A DNA stretch of 64,000 nucleotides from an uncultured Pseudothermotoga sp. (GCA_937995655.1 CALKJI010000005.1:343268-407267); one strand, 5' to 3'. Positions 8,894 through 18,107 are shown, counted from the first letter of the stretch. A program made the numbers and translations. Notes: a model not told the origin generated them from the letters alone.

Positions 8894-10138
8894 ATGAAAA
8901 AGCTTCTTGTAGTTCTCACGATCTTGTTGTCTCTCACAGTTCTGGCACAAGAAGTAATCAAGATTGGAGCCATCTTTCCTTTGACTGGTCCTGCGGCGGC
9001 AACGGGTGTAAAGATCAAGTATGCAGTTGAAGTGGCACAGGAGATCATCAATGGAGAGCATCCTGAGATCGAACTTTTACTTGGAAAAAGCGCGGGGTTA
9101 CCGAATCTCAAAGGTGCTAAGGTCCAGTTTGTTTTCGCCGATCACCAGGCAAATCCAGAACTTGCCATGGCTGAAGCGGAGAGATTGATTAGAAACGAAG
9201 GAGTAGTTGCTCTGATAGGATGCTATCATTCTTCTGCAACCAAGCCGGCGAGCCAAGTTGCTGAAAAATATGGAATTCCGTTCATCGCTGGTTCCTCAAG
9301 TTCAGCGGCACTCACCGAAAGAGGACTTCAGTGGTTCTTCAGAATAGCACCGCACGACGGTATGGAAACTGTCTTTTTCTTTGAATACCTGAAATATCTC
9401 AATCAGAAATACAATGCGAACATAAAGAGAGTGGCAGTTGTGTACATTGACAACGAATACGGTGTTCACGCAGCTCAAATGGTTAAGGAAAAGATCAAAG
9501 ACTATCAAGCCGATGGTTTTACAATTGTCGCTGACGTTAAGTATCCAGCCAGTGCTACCAATGTGGACATTGAAGTTCAAAAAGTCAAAGGTGCAAAACC
9601 TGATGCCATATTCCATGCTTCCTATATAGGTGATATGACGATGTTTGTCAAAAAATATAAGGAATTCAATGTGCTACCCAAGGTTGTACTTTCATATTGT
9701 GGTGGTTATCAAGACCCACAGTTTGTGATCAACCTCGGAAAGGATGCCGATTACTTTGCAGGTCCAAATGCGACGACCTCTGCACTGTTTAAGAAAATGC
9801 CGATATTAGCTAAAATAAATGAGATGTACAAAGCAAAGTCAGGCGTAGATATCGACGGTCCAACACTGGAAGATTTTGCCTCGGCTATCGTTATAGCTGA
9901 AGCTATCAACTTGGCTGGTTCTACTGAACCTCAAAAAATCTTGAACGTTCTCAAGACAGGGACTTTCATGGCACCATACTTTGTTTCTGGACGAATAAAA
10001 TTTGGTCCAGATGGTCAGAATATCTATTCTGCGTCTGTCATGACCCAGATCCTCAACGGTGTTTATGAAGCAGTCTGGCCAGAGCAGTATCAAACCAAGG
10101 AACCTGTACCACAGTTCCCAGAATGGAATAAGAGATAA
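8894..10138 (+). CDS. branched-chain amino acid/amide-type ABC importer, periplasmic binding protein (LivK-like)
   Basis: This is the ligand-capturing subunit of the importer encoded downstream. It has a typical signal peptide (1-18, ending L-A-Q) and a two-lobed type 1 binding fold: K-I-G-A-I-F-P-L-T-G-P at the start of lobe 1, a G-C-Y-H-S-S-A-T segment and a G-S-S-S-S-A serine cluster that commonly holds the ligand carboxylate. At 414 residues it is slightly longer than LivK and closer in length to amide or urea binders of the family. It is first in the operon, behind a consensus promoter, and followed by a hairpin. The substrate is not determined by the sequence. Confidence 0.92.
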   Translation: MKKLLVVLTILLSLTVLAQEVIKIGAIFPLTGPAAATGVKIKYAVEVAQEIINGEHPEIELLLGKSAGLPNLKGAKVQFVFADHQANPELAMAEAERLIRNEGVVALIGCYHSSATKPASQVAEKYGIPFIAGSSSSAALTERGLQWFFRIAPHDGMETVFFFEYLKYLNQKYNANIKRVAVVYIDNEYGVHAAQMVKEKIKDYQADGFTIVADVKYPASATNVDIEVQKVKGAKPDAIFHASYIGDMTMFVKKYKEFNVLPKVVLSYCGGYQDPQFVINLGKDADYFAGPNATTSALFKKMPILAKINEMYKAKSGVDIDGPTLEDFASAIVIAEAINLAGSTEPQKILNVLKTGTFMAPYFVSGRIKFGPDGQNIYSASVMTQILNGVYEAVWPEQYQTKEPVPQFPEWNKR

Positions 10139-10143
10139 ACTCG

Positions 10144-10163
10144 AGGGGGGCGCAAGCCCCCTT
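10144..10163 (+). terminator. intercistronic hairpin with GCAA tetraloop (partial terminator or mRNA stabiliser)
   Basis: The stem GGGGGC/GCCCCC (10146-10151 with 10156-10161) closes a GCAA loop of the very stable GNRA class and can be extended by two weaker pairs. Only TTTAAAG follows, so it is a weak terminator. Its place right after the binding protein gene and before the permease gene fits a role in giving more binding protein than membrane subunits. Confidence 0.75.
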
Positions 10164-10190
10164 TAAAGATTAAAAAAGAGGGGATGAACG

Positions 10191-11045
10191 ATGTTCTTGC
10201 AAGTTATATTAACCGGTGCACTTATAGGTTCAGTTTATTCTCTTGTAGCAGTCGGGTTGACTCTTGTTTGGGGTTTAATGGACATCATAAACTTTGCCCA
10301 CGGAGATATGATGATGATATCCATGTACACTGTTTTTTGGCTTTATACACTCTTGAAATTTGATCCTTTTGTTTCTTTACCCATATCTGCAGGAATAACG
10401 GCTTTACTGGGCGTACTGATTTATAAATTTGTCATCAAACGTGTGGTCAATGCTCCGGGTTTGATGGCACTTCTTGCTACCTTTGGACTTAGTTTGTTCA
10501 TCAGAAATTTTGCGCAATTTTTGTGGTCACCGAATTACAGATTCGTTGGTGAATCGATTTTGTCAGGAAAGAGAATATTTTTAGCAGATTTGATAATAGG
10601 TTTACCACAACTGGCGGCAGCCTTAGGAAGCATTGTGATGACCTTCTTAATAGCTTTGTTCATAAAGAAAACCAAGACGGGTAAAGCTATACAAGCTACT
10701 GCTCAGGGCAGAGATATTGCAGAGCTAATGGGTGTAAACACCGAAAAGATATATGCGATAACCTTTGCACTCTCTGGAATCTGTGTGGGTGTTGCTGGAA
10801 CACTTTTGTCAGGGATCTTTCCCGTTTATCCCGAAGCTGGTGCTATGTATGGATTACTTGCATTTGTGATAGTCGCTCTGGGTGGTTTTGGAAATATCTG
10901 GGGTGCTTTCTATGCTGGCATTCTCATTGGCCTTACGGAGGCACTAGGAGGTTTTTACTTAGGAACTCAGTTCAAATATGCTCTAGCTTTTCTGATATAT
11001 CTTTTAGTACTTCAGTTTAGGCCTAAAGGCTTATTTGGGTGGTGA
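10191..11045 (+). CDS. livH: branched-chain amino acid-type ABC permease (LivH-like)
   Basis: This 284-residue membrane subunit has about eight hydrophobic segments and the LivH pattern V-A-V-G-L-T-L-V-W-G-L-M-D-I-I-N-F-A-H-G near the N-terminus. The family loop G-I-N-x-x-x-x-A that meets the ATPase appears as G-V-N-T-E-K-I-Y-A-I-T-F-A-L-S-G near 182-197. The C-terminus R-P-K-G-L-F-G is standard for the family. The ribosome site GAGGGGAT lies 7 bases before the ATG. It overlaps the start of the next permease gene. Confidence 0.93.
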   Translation: MFLQVILTGALIGSVYSLVAVGLTLVWGLMDIINFAHGDMMMISMYTVFWLYTLLKFDPFVSLPISAGITALLGVLIYKFVIKRVVNAPGLMALLATFGLSLFIRNFAQFLWSPNYRFVGESILSGKRIFLADLIIGLPQLAAALGSIVMTFLIALFIKKTKTGKAIQATAQGRDIAELMGVNTEKIYAITFALSGICVGVAGTLLSGIFPVYPEAGAMYGLLAFVIVALGGFGNIWGAFYAGILIGLTEALGGFYLGTQFKYALAFLIYLLVLQFRPKGLFGW

Positions 11046-12022
11046 ATGTGGCAATGAAAAATCGATTGCTTTATGTGATTTCTGTCGTTGCACTTGTCCT
11101 TCCTTTTATTTTTCGAAACGTTAATTTTCAGCACATCATGATAATGCTTTTAATTTTTGCAGGACTTGGTGAAAGTTGGAACATCATAACCGGTTTTGCA
11201 GGCCAAACCTCCTTTGGTCACGCGGCTTTCTTTGGTATAGGTGCTTATACATCGACGATATTGTTTTACAAATTTGGTATTTCACCGTGGGTTGGAATGC
11301 TCTTGGGAGCGTTGTTTGCTGCAGTGGTATCTGCCATTGTCAGTTATCCTTGTTTCCGCTTAAAAGGGCATTACTTTGCTGTAGCAACCTTGGCTGTTGC
11401 GGAGATCATAAAGCAACTTTTTGTTAGTTGGGATTATGTGGAAGGCGCAACAGGAATATCTATTCCTGTAAAACCTGACAGTTTCTGGATGATGCAATTT
11501 CATAGATCGAAAATACCCTATTTCCTGATTGCCTATGTATTATTTATAGTGAGTGTTGTCATAGCAGTATTGATTGAGAGAAATAAAATGGGATACTATC
11601 TGAAAGCAATCCGTGAAAGTCATGAAGCAGCAGAAGCTTTGGGAATAAATACTACACGTTATAAACTTTATGCAATGATAGTGAGCTCTGCTGTTACAGC
11701 CATGTTTGGTACTCTCTATGCGCAATATATTCTTTATATAGATCCTTTTATGGTCTTTGGATTGGATATATCTATGAAAATTGTTTTGCTCACAGTTCTT
11801 GGAGGTCTTGGTACTGTCTATGGCCCGATCATTGGTTCTGCTATCCTCATACCACTTTCTGAGTATACACGTGCTTTTTTGGGAGGCACCGGTAAGGGTA
11901 TAGATTTAATGATATACGGGGCTTTGATAGTGATAGTTGCTTGCTTTGAACCTCGAGGTGTATTTGGACTGTTTCAAAGATCGAAGAAGCGAGGTGCACA
12001 GTATGCCAAGACCACTGCTTGA
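11039..12022 (+). CDS. livM: branched-chain amino acid-type ABC permease (LivM-like)
   Basis: This is the partner permease of LivH, up to 327 residues with eight to ten hydrophobic segments. The G-x-x-S-F-G-H-A-A-F-F-G-I-G-A-Y motif lies in the N-terminal quarter and the ATPase-contacting E-S-x-x-A-A-E-A-L-G-I-N motif near 196-207. Three starts are possible: GTG at 11039 or 11042, which overlap the livH stop, or ATG at 11054, for which GGGTGGTGA would be the ribosome site. I cannot decide between them. The end overlaps livG by 20 bases. Confidence 0.92.
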   Translation: MVNVAMKNRLLYVISVVALVLPFIFRNVNFQHIMIMLLIFAGLGESWNIITGFAGQTSFGHAAFFGIGAYTSTILFYKFGISPWVGMLLGALFAAVVSAIVSYPCFRLKGHYFAVATLAVAEIIKQLFVSWDYVEGATGISIPVKPDSFWMMQFHRSKIPYFLIAYVLFIVSVVIAVLIERNKMGYYLKAIRESHEAAEALGINTTRYKLYAMIVSSAVTAMFGTLYAQYILYIDPFMVFGLDISMKIVLLTVLGGLGTVYGPIIGSAILIPLSEYTRAFLGGTGKGIDLMIYGALIVIVACFEPRGVFGLFQRSKKRGAQYAKTTA

Positions 12023-12758
12023 GATTCAGAATGTAACAATGAAATTTGGCAATCTTGTTGCCAATGATGATGTTTCTTTCAGTGTGAATGAGGGAGAAAT
12101 AGTTAGTCTTATAGGCCCTAACGGTGCTGGAAAAACAACCCTCTTCAACTGCATCAGTGGTTTCTACAAACCTGTCTCAGGGAAAATAATTTTTGATGGG
12201 AAAGATATAACTGGTAAGAGTACCCATGAGATCACTTTACTGGGTTTGACGAGAACCTTTCAGATAGTAAAACCTCTCAAAGAAATGACAGTTAAAGAAA
12301 ACGTTTTGACAGGAGCATTTCTTCACGCCAAAAATAAAAAGGAAGCTGAGCAAATAGCACAGAAGGTTTTGCAAACAACTCATTTGTGGGAAAAGAAAGA
12401 TATGCTGGCTGGAAGTTTAACAATAGCAGACAAAAAAAGGCTAGAGATAGCAAGAATGCTTGCAACAAGACCAAGGATGATGATGCTTGATGAAGCCATG
12501 GCTGGGCTCAACAGAACAGAGGTCAAAGAGGCTATGGAACTTTGTTTAATGCTCAATAGGGACGGAATAACGCTGTTGATCGTAGAACATGTGATGGAAG
12601 CCATAATGCCTATTTCAAACAGGGTCGTCGTGCTAAGTGCGGGCAAGAAGATTGCTGAGGGCAGTCCAGAACAGATAATAAATAACGAAGAAGTAATAAA
12701 GGCTTACTTAGGGGAGAGGTATTATGCTAAGAGTCGACAGGCTAACAGTAGGATATGA
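12003..12758 (+). CDS. livG: branched-chain amino acid-type ABC ATPase (LivG-like)
   Basis: This is one of the two ATPases that drive the importer. Walker A G-P-N-G-A-G-K-T-T is at 38-46 and the Walker B Asp-Glu pair at 163-164. The ABC signature is unusual: where most family members read L-P-Y-G-x-x-R-R, this protein has L-T-I-A-D-K-K-R (139-146), while the following L-E-I-A-R is conserved. I chose the ATG at 12003 because GAGGTG lies 6 bases upstream and the protein then starts M-P-R-P-L-L-E-I like its relatives; the frame is open further upstream inside livM. The result is 251 residues. Confidence 0.93.
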   Translation: MPRPLLEIQNVTMKFGNLVANDDVSFSVNEGEIVSLIGPNGAGKTTLFNCISGFYKPVSGKIIFDGKDITGKSTHEITLLGLTRTFQIVKPLKEMTVKENVLTGAFLHAKNKKEAEQIAQKVLQTTHLWEKKDMLAGSLTIADKKRLEIARMLATRPRMMMLDEAMAGLNRTEVKEAMELCLMLNRDGITLLIVEHVMEAIMPISNRVVVLSAGKKIAEGSPEQIINNEEVIKAYLGERYYAKSRQANSRI

Positions 12759-13431
12759 CAGCGTTCCTGTGATTTTCGATGTTTCCTTCTCGATTCAGGA
12801 GGGAGAACTAGTCTCAATAGTTGGTTCTAATGGAGCTGGTAAGTCGACTATTCTAAGGACCATTTCTGGCCTTCTGAAGCCCTTTTCGGGCACAATTGAA
12901 TTCATGGGTCACAGAATAGACAAACTACCAGCCCATCAAATTGTTAAACTTGGTATAGCACATGTTCCAGAAGGTAGGCACGTCCTTGGAAAGATGTCGG
13001 TGAAGGATAACTTACTGATGGGTGCATACACAATAAACGATAAGATTGAAATTCAAAGACTTTTAGACGAGATGTACGAACTATTTCCGAGACTAAAGGA
13101 GAGAGAGAATCAAAAAGCTGAAACGATGTCTGGTGGAGAACAACAAATGCTGGCTATTGCAAGGGCGTTGATGTCAAAGCCGAAGTTGCTTTTGGTAGAC
13201 GAGATGTCCTTAGGTTTGATGCCATTGATGGTCGACAAAGTTCTTGAAGTACTCAAAGAAGTCAATAAGAAAAAAGGATTGACTATACTAATGGTTGAAC
13301 AGAAGGTTCAAGAAGCTTTGGAGATAGCAGACAGAGGGTACATACTTCAAACTGGGAAAATCGTCGCGCATGGTACTGGTAGAGAGCTACTTGAAAGTGA
13401 TCTTGTAAAGAAGGCATACCTTGGCATGTAG
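12724..13431 (+). CDS. livF: branched-chain amino acid-type ABC ATPase (LivF-like)
   Basis: This is the second ATPase of the importer, 235 residues. Walker A G-S-N-G-A-G-K-S-T is at 34-42, the signature M-S-G-G-E-Q-Q at 135-141 and the Walker B end V-D-E at 158-160. H-V-P-E-G-R-H is the usual LivF Q-loop region. Unlike its partner LivG it has a canonical signature, so the two composite ATP sites would be asymmetric. The ATG overlaps the livG end by 35 bases and has GGGGAGAGG just upstream. Confidence 0.95.
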   Translation: MLRVDRLTVGYDSVPVIFDVSFSIQEGELVSIVGSNGAGKSTILRTISGLLKPFSGTIEFMGHRIDKLPAHQIVKLGIAHVPEGRHVLGKMSVKDNLLMGAYTINDKIEIQRLLDEMYELFPRLKERENQKAETMSGGEQQMLAIARALMSKPKLLLVDEMSLGLMPLMVDKVLEVLKEVNKKKGLTILMVEQKVQEALEIADRGYILQTGKIVAHGTGRELLESDLVKKAYLGM

Positions 13432-13467
13432 AATATTATGTAGAATTGTGTTCGGGAGGCGAGGAAA

Positions 13468-14874
13468 ATGAAGGCTCACGTTGGGGTTGTTGGCCTTGCA
13501 GTCATGGGTCAAAATCTTGCTTTGAATATTGCAAGGAACGGCTATGCCGTGGCCGTTTACAACAGAACTGCGGAACGAACAAAACAATTTGTTGAAGAAA
13601 GGGTCAAAGGAGAAAAGATAATCCCATCCTTTGACGTTCAAAGTTTTGTTGAGTCCGTGGAAAGACCAAGAAAGATAATTCTAATGGTCAAAGCCGGATC
13701 ACCTGTTGATGAGATGATTGAAGAATTGCTCCCATACCTCGACAAGGACGATCTCATTATCGATGCTGGAAATTCTCACTATGGAGACACGAACAGAAGG
13801 CTTGAAGAACTATCACACCGTGGGATTCTCTTCTTAGGAATGGGAGTTTCTGGAGGTGAGTATGGAGCACTCCATGGTCCATCGATAATGCCGGGAGGAA
13901 CGCTAGAAGCTTATAAAATGATACAGGATGTTCTGACGAAGATAGCAGCAAAGACAGAAGACGGACCCTGTTGTACCTACGTAGGGAATGGTTCGGCCGG
14001 GCATTTTGTCAAGATGGTACACAATGGAATAGAATATTCCATAATGCAAGCGATTTCCGAGGTTTACGATGTCATGAGAAAAATCTTGAAGATGAACAGT
14101 GTGGAAATCGGTGAAGTCTTTGAAGAATGGAATAAGAGTGAGCTTGCATCATTCCTTGTGGAAATAACCTACAAAATTATGAAGCACATAGATGAAGAAA
14201 CCAAAAAACCTTTGGTAGAACTGATACTTGATAAAGCAGAACAGAAAGGTACCGGTAAGTGGACTGCTCAGACAGCTCTTGATCTTGGTGTTCCAACACC
14301 ATCCTTGAATGTTGCTGTATTTGCAAGAACCATTTCTCATTTTAAAGAACAAAGAAAAGAATTATCTAGGATTTTTGGAGAAAAGAAAAGGGTTCACGCA
14401 GAGCAAAGGCTTATCGAAGATCTCAAAAAATCATTGCATTTCAGTATGTTTCTCTCCTTTTCACAGGGTTTATGGCTAATTCATGAAGCTTCGAATGTTT
14501 ACAATTACAACGTAGATTTGCTTGAAGTTCTAAGGATTTGGAAAGGTGGTTGCATTATAAGGGCCAAACTTTTGGATCTTCTCAGGAGTATTCTCAGAGA
14601 AAATCCGCAGAACGTAAACTTGCTCGCCAGTGAGACAACGATCCAGTTTGTTAAGGAAAAACTCCCATCGGCTTTAAAGGTCAATTCTATCGCAAGAGAA
14701 TCGGGTGTGCCAACTCCCGTTCTGAGCAACTCCATTGACTATCTATTAAGCCTTACAGAGGAAAATCTCCCTGCAAACTTGATACAAGCACAGAGAGATT
14801 TCTTCGGAGCACATACTTTTGAACGTACTGACAAGCAAGGTACCTTCCACGTTGAATGGCAAGAATTAGAATAA
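13468..14874 (+). CDS. gnd: 6-phosphogluconate dehydrogenase, decarboxylating
   Basis: Gnd oxidises 6-phosphogluconate to ribulose 5-phosphate and CO2. The 468 residues match the long form of the family. The nucleotide-binding G-x-A-x-M-G is at 9-14 and Asn32-Arg33-Thr34 follow beta strand 2, the arrangement of NADP-specific members. Substrate and catalytic motifs G-V-S-G-G-E-Y-G-A (126-134), Lys182 and N-G-I-E-Y (186-190) are present. It begins 36 bases after livF behind GGGAGGCGAGG and may be read through from that operon, although the functions differ. A convergent sugar kinase next door suggests a link to gluconate or pentose use. Confidence 0.96.
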   Translation: MKAHVGVVGLAVMGQNLALNIARNGYAVAVYNRTAERTKQFVEERVKGEKIIPSFDVQSFVESVERPRKIILMVKAGSPVDEMIEELLPYLDKDDLIIDAGNSHYGDTNRRLEELSHRGILFLGMGVSGGEYGALHGPSIMPGGTLEAYKMIQDVLTKIAAKTEDGPCCTYVGNGSAGHFVKMVHNGIEYSIMQAISEVYDVMRKILKMNSVEIGEVFEEWNKSELASFLVEITYKIMKHIDEETKKPLVELILDKAEQKGTGKWTAQTALDLGVPTPSLNVAVFARTISHFKEQRKELSRIFGEKKRVHAEQRLIEDLKKSLHFSMFLSFSQGLWLIHEASNVYNYNVDLLEVLRIWKGGCIIRAKLLDLLRSILRENPQNVNLLASETTIQFVKEKLPSALKVNSIARESGVPTPVLSNSIDYLLSLTEENLPANLIQAQRDFFGAHTFERTDKQGTFHVEWQELE

Positions 14875-14877
14875 GAT

Positions 14878-14901
14878 AAGGTGAGGCTTATGCCTCACCT
14901 T
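14878..14901. terminator. hairpin terminator between convergent gnd and FGGY kinase
   Basis: A perfect 10-base-pair stem (AAGGTGAGGC with GCCTCACCTT) around a TTAT loop lies between the two convergent stop codons. The U tracts on both sides are short, so it probably acts weakly in both directions. Confidence 0.75.
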
Positions 14902-14906
14902 TATGC

Positions 14907-16427
14907 TCAGAGTTTTTTCATTAAAGAAGAAGTATTATTGTAAAGTTCAAGGAATATTTGGTAGTATTTATCATATATTTGCTTTGCCCCTTGATCTGGT
15001 TCGATAGCTTCCTTAAACTTGACCCAGTTCTTGATAGCTTCTGGTCTATCAATTACACCTGTACCAAGGCCGGCCAAAAATGCGTCGCCGAAAGGAGCTT
15101 CCACTAAACTTTCCACTTGCCGCATTTTAAAACCTGTTACATCGGCAAAAATCTTCACCCAAAGGTTTGATTTCGCAACTCCACCAACGATCCAACATTC
15201 GTCGTTAAGTTTCAGTCCCGCTTTCAAACCCTCTTCCATATTGTGTCGAAGCGCGTAAGCAGCTCCTTCCATCAAGGCCCTGTAAAGATGTGCACAGCTG
15301 TGGAAGAGACTGAGCCCAAAGATAACACCTTTCGCAAATGGGTCCCAGATAGGAGATCTTTCACCCATAAAATATGGAAGGACAACTATGCCGTCACTAC
15401 CGGGTGATATCAGCTCGGCTTCTTTGTCGAACAACTGGTATGGTGATGTATTGATTCTTTTTGCAACGACGGCTTCAGACTCACCAAATTGTTCTTTGAA
15501 CCACTTTGCCAGTGCCCCAGTTGTCGCTGAGCCACCGAATGTATAGATTCGTTCCGTATCGTAAACAACATATGGATAACTTACTAAATTGAAAGCAAGT
15601 TTGCTTCCATCGTGTACCGTTCCCCAACAGGTGGACGTTCCAACCATTGCAACGTGTTCTCCTTCTTCGAGGGCACCAGCAGAAAGTTGTGCTACCGGTG
15701 CGTCTATACCACCTGCAATGATGGGTGTACCTTCCAAAAGACCACAAAGCGAGGCTGACTTCGCCGTGATCGTACCAACCATATCTGACGATTTAACGAT
15801 ACGTTCTGGTAGGTAACTCATCGGGATTCCAAGCAAATTACACATGTGTTCAGACCAGGTGAGTTTTCTGATATCGAACAAGCCACCTATATTTCCAGCT
15901 GAGGAATAATCAATCGCTAATTCATCTGTCATTTGATAGATCACATAATCTTTTGGTGTGACGAATTTATAAATTTTTTTCCACACTTCAGGTACGTTAT
16001 TTCTAATCCACATCATCTTTGGGAAACCAAAGTATGAATCGACATAGTTCCCAGTTATAGTAAAGATCTCTTCCTTGGGTATATTTTCCTTAACCCATTC
16101 AGTTTCTTTTACAGCCCTTCTATCCATCCAGATCAAACAGGGATATAAAGGTTCCATATTCTTATCAACAGGAATACCCGCTCCACCAAACAAACCACTG
16201 ATGGCTACTCCTGCTATCTTTTTTGTGGGTACATTTGATTTCTCGAGTATTTCCCTTATGGTTTCATAGACTGCCTTGACCCAAGGGTCGGGCCATTGCT
16301 CTGCCCAGTTTGGTTTTGGTTTTATCACATCGTATTCCCTAGAAGCTTCACAGATAACGTGCCCAGATTCGTCAACAATCACGCTCTTTGTGCCCTGCGT
16401 GCCAATGTCACTACCTATTAGATACAT
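14907..16427 (-). CDS. FGGY-family carbohydrate kinase (gluconokinase or xylulokinase-like)
   Basis: This ATP-dependent sugar kinase has 506 residues, the usual length. The phosphate-1 loop G-S-D-I-G-T-Q-G-T-K-S is at the N-terminus, G-G-I-D-A-P-V-A-Q-L-S-A-G holds the catalytic aspartate, and M-V-G-T-S-T-C-W and the adenosine-region G-G-V-A-K-S-N-L-W follow. The ATG has GGGAGG eight bases upstream. The substrate cannot be read directly; convergent gnd makes gluconate a reasonable guess, and a ketopentose the main alternative. The gene upstream on the same strand is a decayed regulator, so this kinase may no longer be controlled by it. Confidence 0.9.
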   Translation of the reverse strand: MYLIGSDIGTQGTKSVIVDESGHVICEASREYDVIKPKPNWAEQWPDPWVKAVYETIREILEKSNVPTKKIAGVAISGLFGGAGIPVDKNMEPLYPCLIWMDRRAVKETEWVKENIPKEEIFTITGNYVDSYFGFPKMMWIRNNVPEVWKKIYKFVTPKDYVIYQMTDELAIDYSSAGNIGGLFDIRKLTWSEHMCNLLGIPMSYLPERIVKSSDMVGTITAKSASLCGLLEGTPIIAGGIDAPVAQLSAGALEEGEHVAMVGTSTCWGTVHDGSKLAFNLVSYPYVVYDTERIYTFGGSATTGALAKWFKEQFGESEAVVAKRINTSPYQLFDKEAELISPGSDGIVVLPYFMGERSPIWDPFAKGVIFGLSLFHSCAHLYRALMEGAAYALRHNMEEGLKAGLKLNDECWIVGGVAKSNLWVKIFADVTGFKMRQVESLVEAPFGDAFLAGLGTGVIDRPEAIKNWVKFKEAIEPDQGAKQIYDKYYQIFLELYNNTSSLMKKL

Positions 16428-16465
16428 GATTCATTCCTCCCTTCAACTATTGGATCTCTCAAAAA

Positions 16466-17141
16466 CTATTGTGCACGTCTTTTAGTTAACATATTCTTGT
16501 CATATCTGATGGCACCGAGCAGATCAATGGATTTATACCAAACGGCAACCCCCATATGCCCAAATTTTTGAAAGATCTGGGTAACCCCTCTCCGCAATAG
16601 ATGTCATGGGAAGCTACACTCGTACCATCTACCTCCCAGTCCCTTTGAATCAATACCACTTTGATACCTTATTTGATCCAGATTTCCGCATAATCTGTAT
16701 TTGATATTCCTGTTGTATCACAAAATGGATTCATAATCGGATCATTCAGACCAGATTCGGCTCATTCACTTATTATTTGTTTTTCTTTGTTTGGGTCCTC
16801 TGAAACTTTTCCCAAGAACATTCTGAAACCGTTCCTCAATAGGTAGTCCCTTCTCAAAGCACAAGGTAGGGAAAGATACAACTGGTCATCTGTTGAACAA
16901 TAATCCCGACGCTCTGATTCTCTCTTTCTGCGTTTACAACGGTTCCAAAACCAAGTTTTCGGACGATGAATCCTTTTACAGCAAGCCTGCCCAAAGCTTT
17001 TCTCACAGTTTCTATGCTGGCATCAAATCTCTCCATCAAATCTGTGGTTGCAAGACTGGTACCTAAAGAATACCTTCCAGATTTGAGATTCTCTATTAAG
17101 GACTATTCAATTAAATTATATTTTGGAACCATGGTTTTCAT
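16466..17141 (-). pseudogene. decayed GntR/LacI-type (AraR-like) transcription regulator
   Basis: Translating the minus strand from the ATG at 17141 gives M-K-T-M-V-P-K-Y-N-L-I-E, then an in-frame TAG (17103-17105), then an intact GntR winged-helix segment including L-M-E-R-F-D-A-S-I-E-T-V-R-K-A-L. S-V-G-I-I-V-Q-Q-M-T-S opens a LacI-type ligand domain, but a stop follows. The sequence resumes in another frame (G-F-R-M-F-L-G-K-V-S-E-D-P-N-K-E), meets two more stops, shifts again, and ends near 16466, well short of a full domain. At least three stops, two frameshifts and a C-terminal truncation make it non-functional. It probably once controlled the adjacent sugar kinase. Confidence 0.85.
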
Positions 17142-17302
17142 CTCCAATTTAAGGTGCGTACATTATTTTACGCCGAATTCAAAGACAGGTCAAGTTTATA
17201 TCTCGATCATCACTCCCCGGTATCCTCAAAGCTCTGTGGGCAGTCACATACATTAACACTCAAGTTCAGTGTAAAATCTTACCGGAGGGATCCAGTCTTA
17301 TC

Positions 17303-18079
17303 GTGAAAAATATAATTTCTGGCGCACTCATTGGTGTTGCAAATCTTGTACCTGGAATCAGTGGAGGGACAATTGCTGTAATCCTGGGAATCTATGAAAA
17401 ACTCGTAAAAACCATCGCTGATCTGACCAAGTTCAAATTAAATAAGGAGCAATTCAAATTCATCACAACAGTTGGTATGGGACTTTCAATCGCACTCTTG
17501 CTGGGTGCAAAATTGATGAACCTAGCTTTGGATAAAGCCACAGGATTTACTTACTCTGCATTCTTTGGCCTAATTCTGGGCACAATTCCCTTCTTGCTTA
17601 AAAACCTTGGTAAGGTGAGATTCGATTACATTCTGGTGGGAATTTTTCTCTTCCTCTTTGTAGAAAATATCCAATTTTCCTTCACAGCATCTGGTGCCTT
17701 CTTACCTTTTGCTGGTTTCATTGCCGCATTTGCTATGGTTATGCCCGGGCTGAGTGGTTCTCTGGTTATGCTTGTTTTTGGTGTGTACGATACTGTGATT
17801 AAGGCCGTCAGTACTTTGAATCTTCCTGTACTTATCCCATTTGGTGTTGGTGTTGTATCTGGCATAGCTGTTTGTGCAATATTTATGAAATACTTGTATG
17901 AAAGGTTTCCTGAGATCACGAAAAATTTCGTTTTCGGGTTGGTAGCGGCATCACTCTTGAAAATACAACCATTCGACAAACAGGTTTTTACTTGGTATGG
18001 ATATGTCTTAACATTCTGCATAATGTCCATTTGTTTTGTTGTCTCTTTATGGTTTACAAAGCAGACTAAAAGGCCTTGA
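17303..18079 (+). CDS. DUF368 membrane protein (PopT-type polyprenyl-phosphate translocase)
   Basis: This 258-residue polytopic membrane protein starts with the DUF368 hallmark G-x-x-x-G-V-A-N-L-V-P-G-I-S-G-G-T and repeats a related M-P-G-L-S-G-S-L near 150, consistent with the inverted-repeat architecture of the family. Members of DUF368 have been shown in other bacteria to recycle undecaprenyl phosphate across the cytoplasmic membrane for wall synthesis. The start is GTG at 17303; the best ribosome site GGAGGG (17284-17289) is slightly distant. It is a single gene, and its end is followed within 25 bases by the promoter of the next operon. Confidence 0.88.
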   Translation: MKNIISGALIGVANLVPGISGGTIAVILGIYEKLVKTIADLTKFKLNKEQFKFITTVGMGLSIALLLGAKLMNLALDKATGFTYSAFFGLILGTIPFLLKNLGKVRFDYILVGIFLFLFVENIQFSFTASGAFLPFAGFIAAFAMVMPGLSGSLVMLVFGVYDTVIKAVSTLNLPVLIPFGVGVVSGIAVCAIFMKYLYERFPEITKNFVFGLVAASLLKIQPFDKQVFTWYGYVLTFCIMSICFVVSLWFTKQTKRP

Positions 18080-18098
18080 GTGGAAAACAACGTCAGTG

Positions 18099-18107
18099 TG
18101 ATATAAT
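18099..18107 (+). promoter_or_regulatory. extended -10 promoter of the polar amino acid ABC operon
   Basis: TGA-TATAAT (18099-18107) is a perfect extended -10 element. No good -35 box is found at 16-18 bases. The leader would be only about 17 bases and contains AAAGGAGG before the ATG at 18131. Confidence 0.65.
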
